From JAFGDH01 sp964447525 (GTDB taxonomy: Archaea; Aenigmatarchaeota; Aenigmatarchaeia; QMZP01; QMZT01), in contig CAYUSU010000026.1 of NCBI GenBank assembly GCA_964447525.1, forward strand, positions 1 to 20,811: DNA of 20,811 nucleotides. The letters are read 5' to 3'. The notes under the pieces are model-generated. The model had not been told where the DNA came from and made no database searches. It saw nothing but the letters and a program-made list of their open reading frames with translations. Shown here piece by piece: positions 1 to 6,560 of this stretch. The position numbers were made by a program, and so were the translations under genes. Each line of letters begins with the position of its first letter. Position 1 is the first letter of the stretch.

Positions 1-1
1 C

Positions 2-238
2 CCGATAAGTTTCGGCTATCCTAAAGGTGAAGGATTCGGGTGGATAACGCCGGGCAATCATGTGACTCCTGACATTGACGGAAATCCGCACAAGCAAAGG
101 GAATGGAACAGGTTATGCGACATTCTCGGGATATGGACAGAACACGCGGAAAAGCTGAGAATCGTATACAAAGATTTGTTGGAATCAAACAAGGAAAAGG
201 GTCGCATGAGAAGATACAGGAGAATGATGGGGCATTAA
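2..238 (+). CDS. C-terminal end of an unrecognised protein (partial)
   Basis: An open frame enters from the left edge and ends at TAA 236-238, leaving 78 codons. The fragment begins with a Gly/Pro-rich stretch (FGYPKGEGFGWITPG), continues into a predicted helical, charged part and ends in a very basic tail (RMRRYRRMMGH). The codon pattern matches the neighbouring plus-strand genes and the next gene starts 44 bases later on the same strand, which supports it being real. I do not recognise the family. The start lies outside the window, so total length and domain content are unknown. Confidence 0.6.
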   Translation, partial: PISFGYPKGEGFGWITPGNHVTPDIDGNPHKQREWNRLCDILGIWTEHAEKLRIVYKDLLESNKEKGRMRRYRRMMGH

Positions 239-250
239 ACAATCGAAGAA

Positions 251-260
251 AATTATATTA
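251..260 (+). promoter_or_regulatory. TATA-like box for the tRNA thiolase gene
   Basis: The sequence aattatatta is centred about 27 bp before ATG 283. That distance would start transcription at or next to the start codon (leaderless). It supports ATG 283 over the in-frame TTG at 277. Confidence 0.5.
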
Positions 261-282
261 ATTCTTACCCGTAATCTTGCTT

Positions 283-1206
283 ATGGTTCACAAGTGCAGA
301 TGCGGAAAGAAAGCCGTCATATTTCGCAAGTACGAGGGGAAGGGACTCTGCAAATATCATTTTATCAAGAGTATCGAAGACAAGGCAAAGAAGACCATTT
401 CCAAGTATTACAGGGTCGGGAGGAACGAAACCATCGCCGTCGCTGTCTCCGGGGGGAAGGATTCGACTGCTCTGCTTCTTTTATTGAACAAAATATTTGG
501 AAAGAGGACTGACATCCGATTGTTTTCGATCACCATAGACGAGGGAATCCCAGGATACAGGGACGAGAGTCTGGGGATAGCGAAGGATTTATGCAAAAGA
601 CTTGGCATGGAACATCATATTTTCTCGTTCAGGAAGGAATTCGGGATGCCCCTTTCAAAGAAAGTTAAAAAAATCCGGAAGAAGGAGGAAGGGGGGCCAT
701 GCACGTACTGCGGGGTCGGAAGACGCTATTTATTGAACAGGAAATCCAGGGAACTGGGAGCGACGAGACTGGCGCTGGGAATGAATCTGGACGACGAGAT
801 CCAGGGAATCCTTATGAACTACATGAGAGGAGACCTGATAAGGCTCAGCAGGATGGGAGGACATGTGGTTAAGGACAGTCTATTTGTTCCGAGAATCAAG
901 CCCTTCAGGGAGATTCCGGAAAAGGAGATCGGGCTATACGCCTTCCTGAACGGGCTGAAAATACAGGAGGACGAATGCCCCCTGCTGGAGGGTCCGAGGT
1001 TCCGGGTGAGGGACTTTCTGAACGAACTCGAAAGCGAGAGCCCGGGTACGAAATTCTCTATCATCAAGTCATACGACAAGCTCCTCCCGTTACTGAGAAA
1101 GGGAATGAAAACCAAAGGATTTAAGGTCGATAAATGCACGAAATGCAAGGAACCGACCAGCGGGCAGAAGGTCTGCAAGACCTGCGAATTGTGGAACATT
1201 AGCTGA
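283..1206 (+). CDS. ncsA: tRNA 2-thiolation enzyme, TtuA/NcsA family (PP-loop ATPase)
   Basis: Predicted tRNA uridine/ribothymidine 2-sulfurtransferase (TtuA/Ncs6/CTU1 family), which adenylates the target base and replaces its 2-oxygen with sulfur from a ubiquitin-like carrier. The 307-residue protein shows the full family layout. An N-terminal zinc site has Cys5, Cys7, Cys23 and His26. The PP-loop is SGGKDS at 56-61. A CxxC at 140/143 with a further Cys at 232 has the spacing I recall for the [4Fe-4S] ligands of Thermus TtuA (3 and 89 residues). The region GMNLDDEIQGI lies near 166-176. A C-terminal zinc site has Cys285, Cys288, Cys298 and Cys301. ATG 283 is chosen because a TATA-like box lies 27 bp upstream; a TTG two codons earlier is possible. 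The sulfur carrier is not encoded nearby. Bud32, another tRNA-modification factor, is two genes downstream. The exact target base (U34 or U54) cannot be read from sequence. Confidence 0.92.
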   Translation: MVHKCRCGKKAVIFRKYEGKGLCKYHFIKSIEDKAKKTISKYYRVGRNETIAVAVSGGKDSTALLLLLNKIFGKRTDIRLFSITIDEGIPGYRDESLGIAKDLCKRLGMEHHIFSFRKEFGMPLSKKVKKIRKKEEGGPCTYCGVGRRYLLNRKSRELGATRLALGMNLDDEIQGILMNYMRGDLIRLSRMGGHVVKDSLFVPRIKPFREIPEKEIGLYAFLNGLKIQEDECPLLEGPRFRVRDFLNELESESPGTKFSIIKSYDKLLPLLRKGMKTKGFKVDKCTKCKEPTSGQKVCKTCELWNIS

Positions 1207-1216
1207 TTTTATTTGT
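1207..1216 (+). promoter_or_regulatory. TATA-like box for the small hypothetical gene
   Basis: T-rich ttttatttgt immediately follows the preceding stop codon and is centred about 24 bp before ATG 1235, consistent with leaderless transcription. It is weaker than the other boxes. Confidence 0.35.
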
Positions 1217-1234
1217 TTTAGACATATTTTCCTT

Positions 1235-1636
1235 ATGGCATACAACGACTGGAACAAAAGGATATATAGAAACATTGAAGGAGAATTAAAACGGATTTTT
1301 GAGGACAAAAGTGATTTCAAAACATATAGCTTCTTCGCGAATGGAGACATAACGATATCTGTGGGCCTTCCCATAAGCGGGGAAGCAATACTGAAAATAT
1401 CCGAAGGTGAACATGATTACGCCGTTGATAAAAAAGAAGGGGATATGCATGTCACCTTTTACGAAATCGAGGATGAAAAGTATCCAAGAGAACTACATAA
1501 AATAAAGTCAGGATATGAACCAGTCAAAATATATCTTGTGGGTAACGAAGAATATCTTTATTTGCTGGATTCATTTCTGGAAATTGACAGGACAATGCAT
1601 TTCGACAAAGTGCTGGAAGACGGCGGAATATATTAA
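1235..1636 (+). CDS. Hypothetical protein, 133 aa
   Basis: I do not recognise this family. The product is a small acidic soluble protein with no signal peptide, membrane segment or cysteine motif. It opens with a charged helical segment (residues 1-25). The middle part is rich in alternating hydrophobic residues (ITISVGLPI, EAILKIS, MHVTFYEIE), which suggests beta strands. The start ATG 1235 has a T-rich box about 24 bp upstream. It lies between the tRNA thiolase and bud32 on the same strand with gaps of 28 and 32 bases. That places it among tRNA-modification genes, but nothing in its own sequence says it takes part. Codon use is somewhat more AT-rich than that of its neighbours. Confidence 0.7.
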   Translation: MAYNDWNKRIYRNIEGELKRIFEDKSDFKTYSFFANGDITISVGLPISGEAILKISEGEHDYAVDKKEGDMHVTFYEIEDEKYPRELHKIKSGYEPVKIYLVGNEEYLYLLDSFLEIDRTMHFDKVLEDGGIY

Positions 1637-1638
1637 AA

Positions 1639-1647
1639 CATATAAAC
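1639..1647 (+). promoter_or_regulatory. TATA box for bud32
   Basis: catataaac begins right after the preceding stop codon and is centred 26 bp before ATG 1669. This places transcription start at the start codon, so bud32 probably has its own leaderless promoter. Confidence 0.55.
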
Positions 1648-1668
1648 CACGGCGATATCTCTATTTTT

Positions 1669-2283
1669 ATGAAAATCGTTCAAAGAGGAGCGGAAGCGGT
1701 GCTTTATCTCCAGAAGGAACTGGACAAAAAAATGATCGTGAAGGAAAGGGTTTCGAAAGGCTACCGGATTCCTGAGATTGACGAGAAAATACGCAAGAAT
1801 CGAACAAGGCATGAACTAAAGCTTCTTTCCAGGGCAAGGCAGGCCGGCATCCAAACCCCTAAAGCATGGTCTCCGAACAAATATAACATAGTCATGGATT
1901 ATATCGAAGGTTTCAGGGTCAAGGACGTATTCAATGATCTTGAAACCAAGGAAAGGAAAAAATTATGCCGGGAAATGGGGGATATTATAGCGAAACTCCA
2001 CGAAAACGGGATGATCCACGGTGACCTTACGACCTCGAACATGATCCTGGACAAAAACGGGAAGATGTTCCTGATAGATTTCGGTCTCGGGAAGTTTTCC
2101 GGTAAGATCGAGGATCAGGCAGTTGACCTGTTCCTTCTGCAGGAAGCTATAAAGTCGACGCATTTCGATTTCCTGGATGAGTCCTGGAAGGGGGTTCTGA
2201 AGGGTTACGGTAAATATTCCCGATCAAAAGAAGTGATCAAAAGGTTCGAACAGATAGCAAAAAGGAGAAGATATAAGAAATAG
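1669..2283 (+). CDS. bud32: KEOPS complex kinase/ATPase Bud32
   Basis: Atypical small protein kinase of the Bud32/PRPK family, a subunit of the KEOPS complex that works with Kae1 to make N6-threonylcarbamoyladenosine at position 37 of ANN-decoding tRNAs. The 204-residue length is typical for stand-alone archaeal Bud32. Visible motifs are the minimal GAEA loop (7-10) in place of a full Gly-rich loop, the nucleotide-binding Lys25 (VKER), the family signature KGYRIPEID (30-38), the catalytic loop HGDLTTSN (117-124), the metal-binding DFGLG (137-141) and a basic C-terminal tail (RRRYKK). It is not fused to Kae1 as in some archaea, and kae1, pcc1 and cgi121 are not in this window. The stop codon is followed after four bases by the first of two 30-bp palindromes. 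Confidence 0.95.
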   Translation: MKIVQRGAEAVLYLQKELDKKMIVKERVSKGYRIPEIDEKIRKNRTRHELKLLSRARQAGIQTPKAWSPNKYNIVMDYIEGFRVKDVFNDLETKERKKLCREMGDIIAKLHENGMIHGDLTTSNMILDKNGKMFLIDFGLGKFSGKIEDQAVDLFLLQEAIKSTHFDFLDESWKGVLKGYGKYSRSKEVIKRFEQIAKRRRYKK

Positions 2284-2287
2284 GAAA

Positions 2288-2317
2288 GACGACTCATATA
2301 CGTTGGATCAAGTCGTC
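2288..2317 (-). repeat. 30-bp extragenic palindrome, copy 1 (E1)
   Basis: Arms GACGACTC (2288-2295) and AAGTCGTC (2310-2317) pair over 7-8 bp around a 14-base spacer. It starts four bases after the bud32 stop codon. It belongs to a six-member family GACRRCTT-N13/14-AAGYYGTC in this window. Read on the minus strand it carries CCA at positions 12-14 of the unit, so it is assigned to the minus strand. Its role is unknown; a transcript 3'-end hairpin, protein site or REP-like element are the options. Confidence 0.7.
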
Positions 2318-2327
2318 ATTTGAGTTT

Positions 2328-2356
2328 GACAGCTTGGTATTACATAAAAAGCTGTC
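2328..2356 (+). repeat. 29-bp extragenic palindrome, copy 2 (E2)
   Basis: Perfect 8-bp arms GACAGCTT (2328-2335) and AAGCTGTC (2349-2356) flank a 13-base spacer. It follows E1 after 10 bases, so the two form a doublet. Its central arm bases differ from those of E1 but change on both sides together, preserving pairing. It is one base shorter than the other copies and lacks the off-centre CCR, so its direction is uncertain. Confidence 0.7.
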
Positions 2357-2390
2357 TATCGCTGTGTAAATATTTAAATAAAAGAATACC

Positions 2391-2400
2391 TTTTTATAAG
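2391..2400 (+). promoter_or_regulatory. Probable TATA box of the ribosomal protein operon
   Basis: tttttataag would place transcription start near 2420-2424, leaving an untranslated leader of about 55 bases before the uS5 start at 2480. A second A/T-rich candidate (tatttaaat, about 2371-2379) would give a longer leader. This operon therefore appears to be leadered, unlike most genes here. The 187-base stretch 2284-2470 otherwise holds palindromes E1, E2 and E3 and no gene. Confidence 0.45.
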
Positions 2401-2429
2401 TAATCACTATAATTAATAGGATTAAGAAC

Positions 2430-2459
2430 GACAGCTAACACCGATCAAACCAAGCTGCC
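2430..2459 (+). repeat. 30-bp extragenic palindrome, copy 3 (E3), upstream of uS5
   Basis: Diverged copy with GACAGCTA (2430-2437), a 14-base spacer and AAGCTGCC (2452-2459); six of eight arm pairs hold, including the central ones. It has CCG at positions 12-14. It lies between the likely transcription start and the uS5 start codon, so it could form a leader hairpin or a downstream operator for the ribosomal protein operon. Weakest member by pairing, but it keeps the exact 30-bp geometry. Confidence 0.5.
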
Positions 2460-2479
2460 ACAGGAAAGAGTTGACACAT

Positions 2480-3445
2480 ATGGCCGAGAAAAAAGAAACG
2501 AAAGAGAAACCGCAAGTTTCGAAAGATGAGTTGAAAAGAAAGAATGATAGCGTTAAAAATAAATCCAAGTCATCTAACGAAGCGGGTAAGTCATCAGGCG
2601 ATTCAGTGAAGAAGGTTTCTGAAGTAAAGGAAGTTCCGAAAAAGGAAACAAAGGTTTCAAAAGATGACTTGAAACAAAAGGAAAAGTCATCAACCGAAAA
2701 ACCGAAAGAGGGGGAGCAGGAGAAAAAAGAAGGGAAGCCGAAGGAAGCGCCTCCAACGAGCGTACAGATCCCGAACAGGATGTCCAGAAGACAGGGAGAA
2801 ACGATCGAATGGATCCCCAAGACAAGACTCGGGAAGGAAGTCGTTGCGGGCAAATACAATTCTGTGGAAGAGATACTGAACGCGGGCGAGATCATACTCG
2901 AGCCGGAGATTGTTGATTATCTTATTCCTGATCTGAAACAGGAAATAATTTTCATAGGCGGAACTCCCGGAAAGGGCGGAGGGGCTCGAAGGACACCTAC
3001 AAGGATGACGGCAAGGATGCACAAATCCGGAAGAAGGTTCAAGCTCACTGCCCTGATAACGATCGGTAACGAAAATGGTATACTAGGTCTCGGAAAGGCC
3101 ACATCACAGGAACACATGGTCGCTATCGGAAAGGCCGCACAGCACGCCAAGCTAAGCGTGATAAATGTTAAGAGGGGCTGCGGATCATGGGAATGCAATT
3201 GCGGCGGAAACCATTCAATTCCATTAAAAACCCAAGCGAAGGTGTCTTCGGTTACTGTAAAATTCTTCCCCACTCCGACAGGTGTAGGGATAGTGGCTGA
3301 TAACGAGACCAAAAAGATACTGAGGCTGGCCGGTGTCAAGGACGTATGGGTTAAGACGTTCGGAAAGACGTCAACTAGAATGAACCTCGCATTTGCCGTA
3401 TTCAACGCCCTGAAAAATCTAAGTGTGACAAAAGGTGATTTCTGA
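2480..3445 (+). CDS. rpsE: 30S ribosomal protein uS5 (S5) with long charged N-terminal extension
   Basis: Small-subunit protein at the mRNA entry and decoding region. From ATG 2480 the protein has 321 residues; archaeal uS5 is usually about 210-240. Residues 1 to about 95 are a low-complexity Lys/Glu/Ser extension containing a partial duplication (KETKEKPQVSKDELKRK and KETKVSKDDLKQKEK). The conserved protein begins near VQIPNRMSRR (95-104). It includes GGTPGKGGGARRTPTRMTARM (160-180, family hallmark), the dsRNA-binding-like region from about 185, and the archaeal Cys/Gly motif around RGCGSWECNCGGNH (232-245). A TTG at 2471 is also in frame, but ATG is preferred. The downstream uL30 start overlaps this stop by one base (TGATG), indicating coupled translation. 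The extension is unrecognised. Confidence 0.95.
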   Translation: MAEKKETKEKPQVSKDELKRKNDSVKNKSKSSNEAGKSSGDSVKKVSEVKEVPKKETKVSKDDLKQKEKSSTEKPKEGEQEKKEGKPKEAPPTSVQIPNRMSRRQGETIEWIPKTRLGKEVVAGKYNSVEEILNAGEIILEPEIVDYLIPDLKQEIIFIGGTPGKGGGARRTPTRMTARMHKSGRRFKLTALITIGNENGILGLGKATSQEHMVAIGKAAQHAKLSVINVKRGCGSWECNCGGNHSIPLKTQAKVSSVTVKFFPTPTGVGIVADNETKKILRLAGVKDVWVKTFGKTSTRMNLAFAVFNALKNLSVTKGDF

Positions 3446-3864
3446 TGTTTGCTGTTATAAGAATCAGGGGAAACGTGAACCTTAGGGCGGAAATAAGGGA
3501 CACCTTCAAAATGTTAAGGCTCAGCAGGGTAAATCATTGTGTTCTGATCAGAGAAGATAACCCTTCACTGGAAGGAATGATCAAAAAGGTCAAGGACTGG
3601 GTAACGTGGGGAGAGATAAGCGACAAGACGCTCAAGGACATGGTTACCAAAAGGGGAAGGTTACCGGGAGACAAGGTAATCCCTTCAAAGGATGTTGATT
3701 CTGTAACAGAGAAAATCAAAAAGAACGGGGAAAGCGGCATCAAGCCGGTGTTCAGGCTGAGCCCTCCGATAAAGGGACACAAGCCGATAAAGCATCCGTT
3801 CCCCAGGGGAGCATTAGGATACAGGAAAGACAAGATTAACGAACTTATTGAGAGGATGATCTGA
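3445..3864 (+). CDS. rpl30: 50S ribosomal protein uL30 (L30), archaeal long form
   Basis: Large-subunit protein. At 139 residues it is the archaeal/eukaryotic L7-type form rather than the ~60-residue bacterial L30. The opening FAVIRIRGNVNLRAEIRDTFKML and the motif RLSRVNHCVLIRED (about 25-38) are typical. The C-terminal part ends in a basic segment with FRLSPPIKGHKPIKHPFPRG. Start and stop both lie in TGATG overlaps with uS5 and uL15, so the three genes form a tight translationally coupled unit matching the end of the conserved spc operon. No oddities seen. Confidence 0.95.
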   Translation: MFAVIRIRGNVNLRAEIRDTFKMLRLSRVNHCVLIREDNPSLEGMIKKVKDWVTWGEISDKTLKDMVTKRGRLPGDKVIPSKDVDSVTEKIKKNGESGIKPVFRLSPPIKGHKPIKHPFPRGALGYRKDKINELIERMI

Positions 3865-4370
3865 TGGGGAGCAGAAAAAAAATTGAAAAGAACCGCGGGA
3901 GAAGATTCTGCAACAGGGGTTCCATAAAGAAATACAGAGGAAAGGGGAACCGCGGAGGAAAGGGATTTTCAGGTACCAAAAAGCACAACAAGAGCTGGGT
4001 AACCGCCAAATGTCCTGAACACATTGGAAAGGCCAAAGGATTCGTCCCTAAGAACAGCAAAGAAATTATCGTCATAAACCTCGGTGAGATAGAGAAGCTC
4101 GCGGGGGGGAAGAAAGAGATCGATCTGGGGAAGATGGGATACGACAAGGTTCTCGGAAAGGGAAACATTTCCAAGGCTATAACCGTAAAAGCATACACGT
4201 TCTCGAGGAAAGCCCAGGAAAAGATAGAGAAAGCCGGAGGAAAAGTGGTCGCTGAATACGTTCCGGGAGAGGAAACGATTGAAGAATCCGAAGAGGTCAC
4301 TGAAGATTCAGGCGATTCGGCAGAGGAAGTCGACGAAGAACCAGAAGAAGAATCCAAAGGGAAGAAATGA
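3864..4370 (+). CDS. rplO: 50S ribosomal protein uL15 (L15) with acidic C-terminal tail
   Basis: Large-subunit assembly protein, 168 residues. The N-terminus has the Arg/Gly/Lys-rich RNA-binding segment (GNRGGKGFSGTKKHNKS, about 29-45), followed by the globular domain with VINLGEIEKL (about 70-79) and ITVKAYTFSRKAQEKIEKAGG (about 106-126). The last ~34 residues are strongly acidic (EETIEESEEVTEDSGDSAEE), a lineage-specific extension. It starts in a TGATG overlap with uL30. In most archaea secY follows directly; here an AT-rich small gene and a promoter intervene. Confidence 0.95.
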   Translation: MGSRKKIEKNRGRRFCNRGSIKKYRGKGNRGGKGFSGTKKHNKSWVTAKCPEHIGKAKGFVPKNSKEIIVINLGEIEKLAGGKKEIDLGKMGYDKVLGKGNISKAITVKAYTFSRKAQEKIEKAGGKVVAEYVPGEETIEESEEVTEDSGDSAEEVDEEPEEESKGKK

Positions 4371-4382
4371 TTTCCTGGGTAA

Positions 4383-4733
4383 ATGCCTGTTTTTAAAATT
4401 TTCCAACCAAGATTCGTAATGGGATCTTACGTTCAAGAAATTCTAAGTGAAATAAAATTAAGAAAACCTACATTGATCGAGGTTTCTCCAAAATTTGTTC
4501 TGGAATGCTATGGTGCACCTCCAGATGCGGAAGACGTATTAGAAACAGCAGTAAAATATCTGAAGGATCAAATGAGATTTATTTCACCAGAAACTGATGT
4601 TTTATTGATTGAAAAGAAAAAATGCCAAGGATTGTGTCAAATCGGCATGTGTGACAACCACAAAACAGATATAATTTACAGCGATGAACGATTTATTGTA
4701 GAAGGTCCTGATTATATCTTTTTTGATGAATAA
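4383..4733 (+). CDS. Small AT-rich hypothetical protein between rplO and secY
   Basis: Unrecognised protein of 116 residues from ATG 4383, or 104 from in-frame ATG 4419. The second start has an A/T-rich box (tttttaaaat, 4390-4399) about 25 bp upstream, fitting the leaderless pattern of this window, so either start is possible. The protein has no membrane segment. A cluster of cysteines, CxxxCxxxxCxxH (CQGLCQIGMCDNH), lies near its C-terminal third and could bind metal. The end reads IVEGPDYIFFDE. Codons are heavily A/T-ending, unlike uL15 and SecY on either side, so the gene looks inserted into the ribosomal/secretion operon. Reality is supported by clean in-frame length and close fit between neighbours. 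Confidence 0.65.
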   Translation: MPVFKIFQPRFVMGSYVQEILSEIKLRKPTLIEVSPKFVLECYGAPPDAEDVLETAVKYLKDQMRFISPETDVLLIEKKKCQGLCQIGMCDNHKTDIIYSDERFIVEGPDYIFFDE

Positions 4734-4836
4734 AGTCCCAAACCACCAGATTTCATGAAAATCATTTGTTAATTTCATCGCCATCTCAAGTAAACATTTA
4801 AAAATCTATTCTACAAAGCCATTACAATATATATAT

Positions 4837-4862
4837 TATATGATCAAATAATAGGTCATATA
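4837..4862. promoter_or_regulatory. Inverted repeat in the secY promoter region
   Basis: Seven-base arms TATATGA (4837-4843) and TCATATA (4856-4862) flank 12 bases. The right arm abuts or overlaps a TATA-like stretch (catatatttt, 4857-4866) that is a candidate secY promoter. It may be an operator, but A/T-rich palindromes arise easily by chance. Confidence 0.3.
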
Positions 4863-4866
4863 TTTT
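4857..4866 (+). promoter_or_regulatory. Candidate TATA box for secY
   Basis: catatatttt would start transcription near 4887, giving a leader of about 28 bases before ATG 4915. A weak Shine-Dalgarno-like GTGA lies about six bases before the start. Another A/T-rich candidate lies at about 4829-4841. The 181 bases 4734-4914 hold no gene. Confidence 0.35.
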
Positions 4867-4914
4867 AACCGGGCCGGAGAAATATTATAATCCGTAAAGG
4901 AAAAGTGAAATCAT

Positions 4915-6462
4915 ATGCCATTAGAGGAATCATACATTGCATTGCTGAAGAAGCTTCCCGGAGTCACGGAACCAATCAAAAAGATGACATTCCGTGACAA
5001 GCTGAAGTGGACGAGCATAATCGTTCTGATATACTTCGTGATGTCACAGGTCACTATATACGGTATCGAACAGGGGACCTACGAATATCTGGAATATCTT
5101 CAGATTCTTATGGGTTCAACGTTCGGTTCGTTGATAACGTTAGGTATCGGTCCCATAGTCACGGCGTCCATTATTCTTCAGCTCATGGTAGGTTCGAAGA
5201 TCATACCATGGGACATAAGAAGCGATAAGGGAAGAGTGCTATTCCAAGGTACTCAGAAACTGGCCGCCATCGTGCTTTGTCTGGTAGAAGGATGGGCTTA
5301 CGTCTCATTCGGAGCGGTAAATGCAGAACCCGGATTAATGGGAATAGTCGTTTTACAAATGGCAGTGGGCGGATGGCTTATAATATTCATGGACGAGATG
5401 GTCTCCAAGTGGGGATTCGGTTCAGGTGTCGGTTTATTCATCGTGGCCGGTGTGGCGAAAAGCATGGTAATCAGGGCTTTCAACCCAATATTGTCTGATC
5501 CAAGCGTTCCGATGGGTCCGAGCAACCTTCCAAACGGTCTTATCCCCGGAGCGGGCATCCTCATAGGGGCAGGAGAACCAGTCGCTGCCCTTCTGATGCT
5601 TCTGCCGGTGATAGCAACTATTATCGTTTTCATGCTTGTCGTATACGTACAGGCCATACGAGTCGAGATTCCGCTCGCATTCTCCACGATAAGGGGATTC
5701 GGAAGGAGATGGCCTCTTAAATTCCTTTACACGTCAAACATACCTGTTATTCTTATCGCCGCGCTTCTGGCAAACGTCCAGGTGTTCGCCAGAATGATAT
5801 CACAAACAGGAGGGGCAGAATGGCTGGGGGCTTTCGATTCTTCAGGCAATCCCATCGGCGGATTGATAATGTTCATAATACCTCCAAGAAATCAGGCAAT
5901 AGCCGGAATGATGATATTTATAGGATTATTCGCTCTTCTCGGTGCATTATTCATGTACTTTAGGAAAAGCAAGACAGGTAGCTGGAAAATCGTTCTTGGA
6001 ATGGGAATACTTGGAGGGATATTGTGGTTCGCTACCGTATCGTCACTTGGACTGACAGCGCTAGCCACGATCAGCGGTCTGGATATTCTCAGGCTCATAA
6101 CATATTCCATGTTCCTGGTAGGAGGAGCAGTAATATTCTCGATATTCTGGGTAAGTACGGCAGGTATGGACGCTAAAAGCGTAGCGGAGCAGATAGAATC
6201 TACAGGCATGCAGATACCCGGCTATCGAAGGGATATTCGCATAATCGAGAAAGTACTCAACCGTTACATACCGGCTCTCGCCATACTAGGCGGGGCATCA
6301 GTAGGGTTCCTCGCCGCTTTCGCAGACTTCACCGGCGCGCTGGGGACAGGAACCGGTATACTTCTTGCGGTAATGATCGTGTACCAGTTATACGAACAGA
6401 TAGCCATGCAGCACATGGAAGACATGCACCCGGCATTCAAGAAGTTCTTCGGAAAGCAGTAA
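4915..6462 (+). CDS. secY: Preprotein translocase subunit SecY (Sec61 alpha)
   Basis: Central channel of the Sec translocon, which passes or inserts unfolded proteins at the cytoplasmic membrane. The 515-residue protein has the archaeal N-terminus with an amphipathic helix (LPGVTEPIKKMTFRDKLKW, about 14-32) followed by about ten hydrophobic segments. Recognisable pieces are the first helix and plug region (VMSQVTIYGIEQGTYEY), FGSGVGLFIVAGVAKSM (about 176-192) in helix 5, and basic cytoplasmic loops such as STIRGFGRRWPLKFLYTSN (about 257-275) for ribosome contact. It ends EDMHPAFKKFFGKQ. It is rather long for the family. It sits at its usual place after rplO but with an extra gene and its own promoter region upstream. 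The many signal-peptide proteins downstream would use this channel. Confidence 0.97.
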   Translation: MPLEESYIALLKKLPGVTEPIKKMTFRDKLKWTSIIVLIYFVMSQVTIYGIEQGTYEYLEYLQILMGSTFGSLITLGIGPIVTASIILQLMVGSKIIPWDIRSDKGRVLFQGTQKLAAIVLCLVEGWAYVSFGAVNAEPGLMGIVVLQMAVGGWLIIFMDEMVSKWGFGSGVGLFIVAGVAKSMVIRAFNPILSDPSVPMGPSNLPNGLIPGAGILIGAGEPVAALLMLLPVIATIIVFMLVVYVQAIRVEIPLAFSTIRGFGRRWPLKFLYTSNIPVILIAALLANVQVFARMISQTGGAEWLGAFDSSGNPIGGLIMFIIPPRNQAIAGMMIFIGLFALLGALFMYFRKSKTGSWKIVLGMGILGGILWFATVSSLGLTALATISGLDILRLITYSMFLVGGAVIFSIFWVSTAGMDAKSVAEQIESTGMQIPGYRRDIRIIEKVLNRYIPALAILGGASVGFLAAFADFTGALGTGTGILLAVMIVYQLYEQIAMQHMEDMHPAFKKFFGKQ

Positions 6463-6475
6463 TTTTTTCGGTTTT
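6463..6475 (+). terminator. Oligo-T terminator after secY
   Basis: The secY stop TAA is followed at once by T6 and then T4 (ttttttcggtttt). Archaeal RNA polymerase terminates on such T tracts without needing a hairpin. Confidence 0.4.
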
Positions 6476-6483
6476 ATTAAAAC

Positions 6484-6492
6484 TTATATAAA
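6484..6492 (+). promoter_or_regulatory. TATA box for the FKBP gene
   Basis: ttatataaa would give transcription start near 6513 and an untranslated leader of nearly 50 bases, so this gene is leadered and uses a Shine-Dalgarno site (aaggag, 6548-6553). Confidence 0.5.
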
Positions 6493-6560
6493 CAAAACCA
6501 CAAGCATTAAAGAAATCAAGCGATGGTTTGTTTGATGATTATAAGACAAGGAGTTGGTTT

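Noticed and set aside
311..318. AAGCCGTC, a single arm match to the palindrome family
   Set aside because: No matching left arm 22 bp upstream, and it lies in the coding sequence of the tRNA thiolase.
3845..4357. 170-codon minus-strand open frame opposite uL15
   Set aside because: Ser/Phe/Pro-rich translation typical of the complement of a Lys/Glu-rich gene; uL15 is certain.
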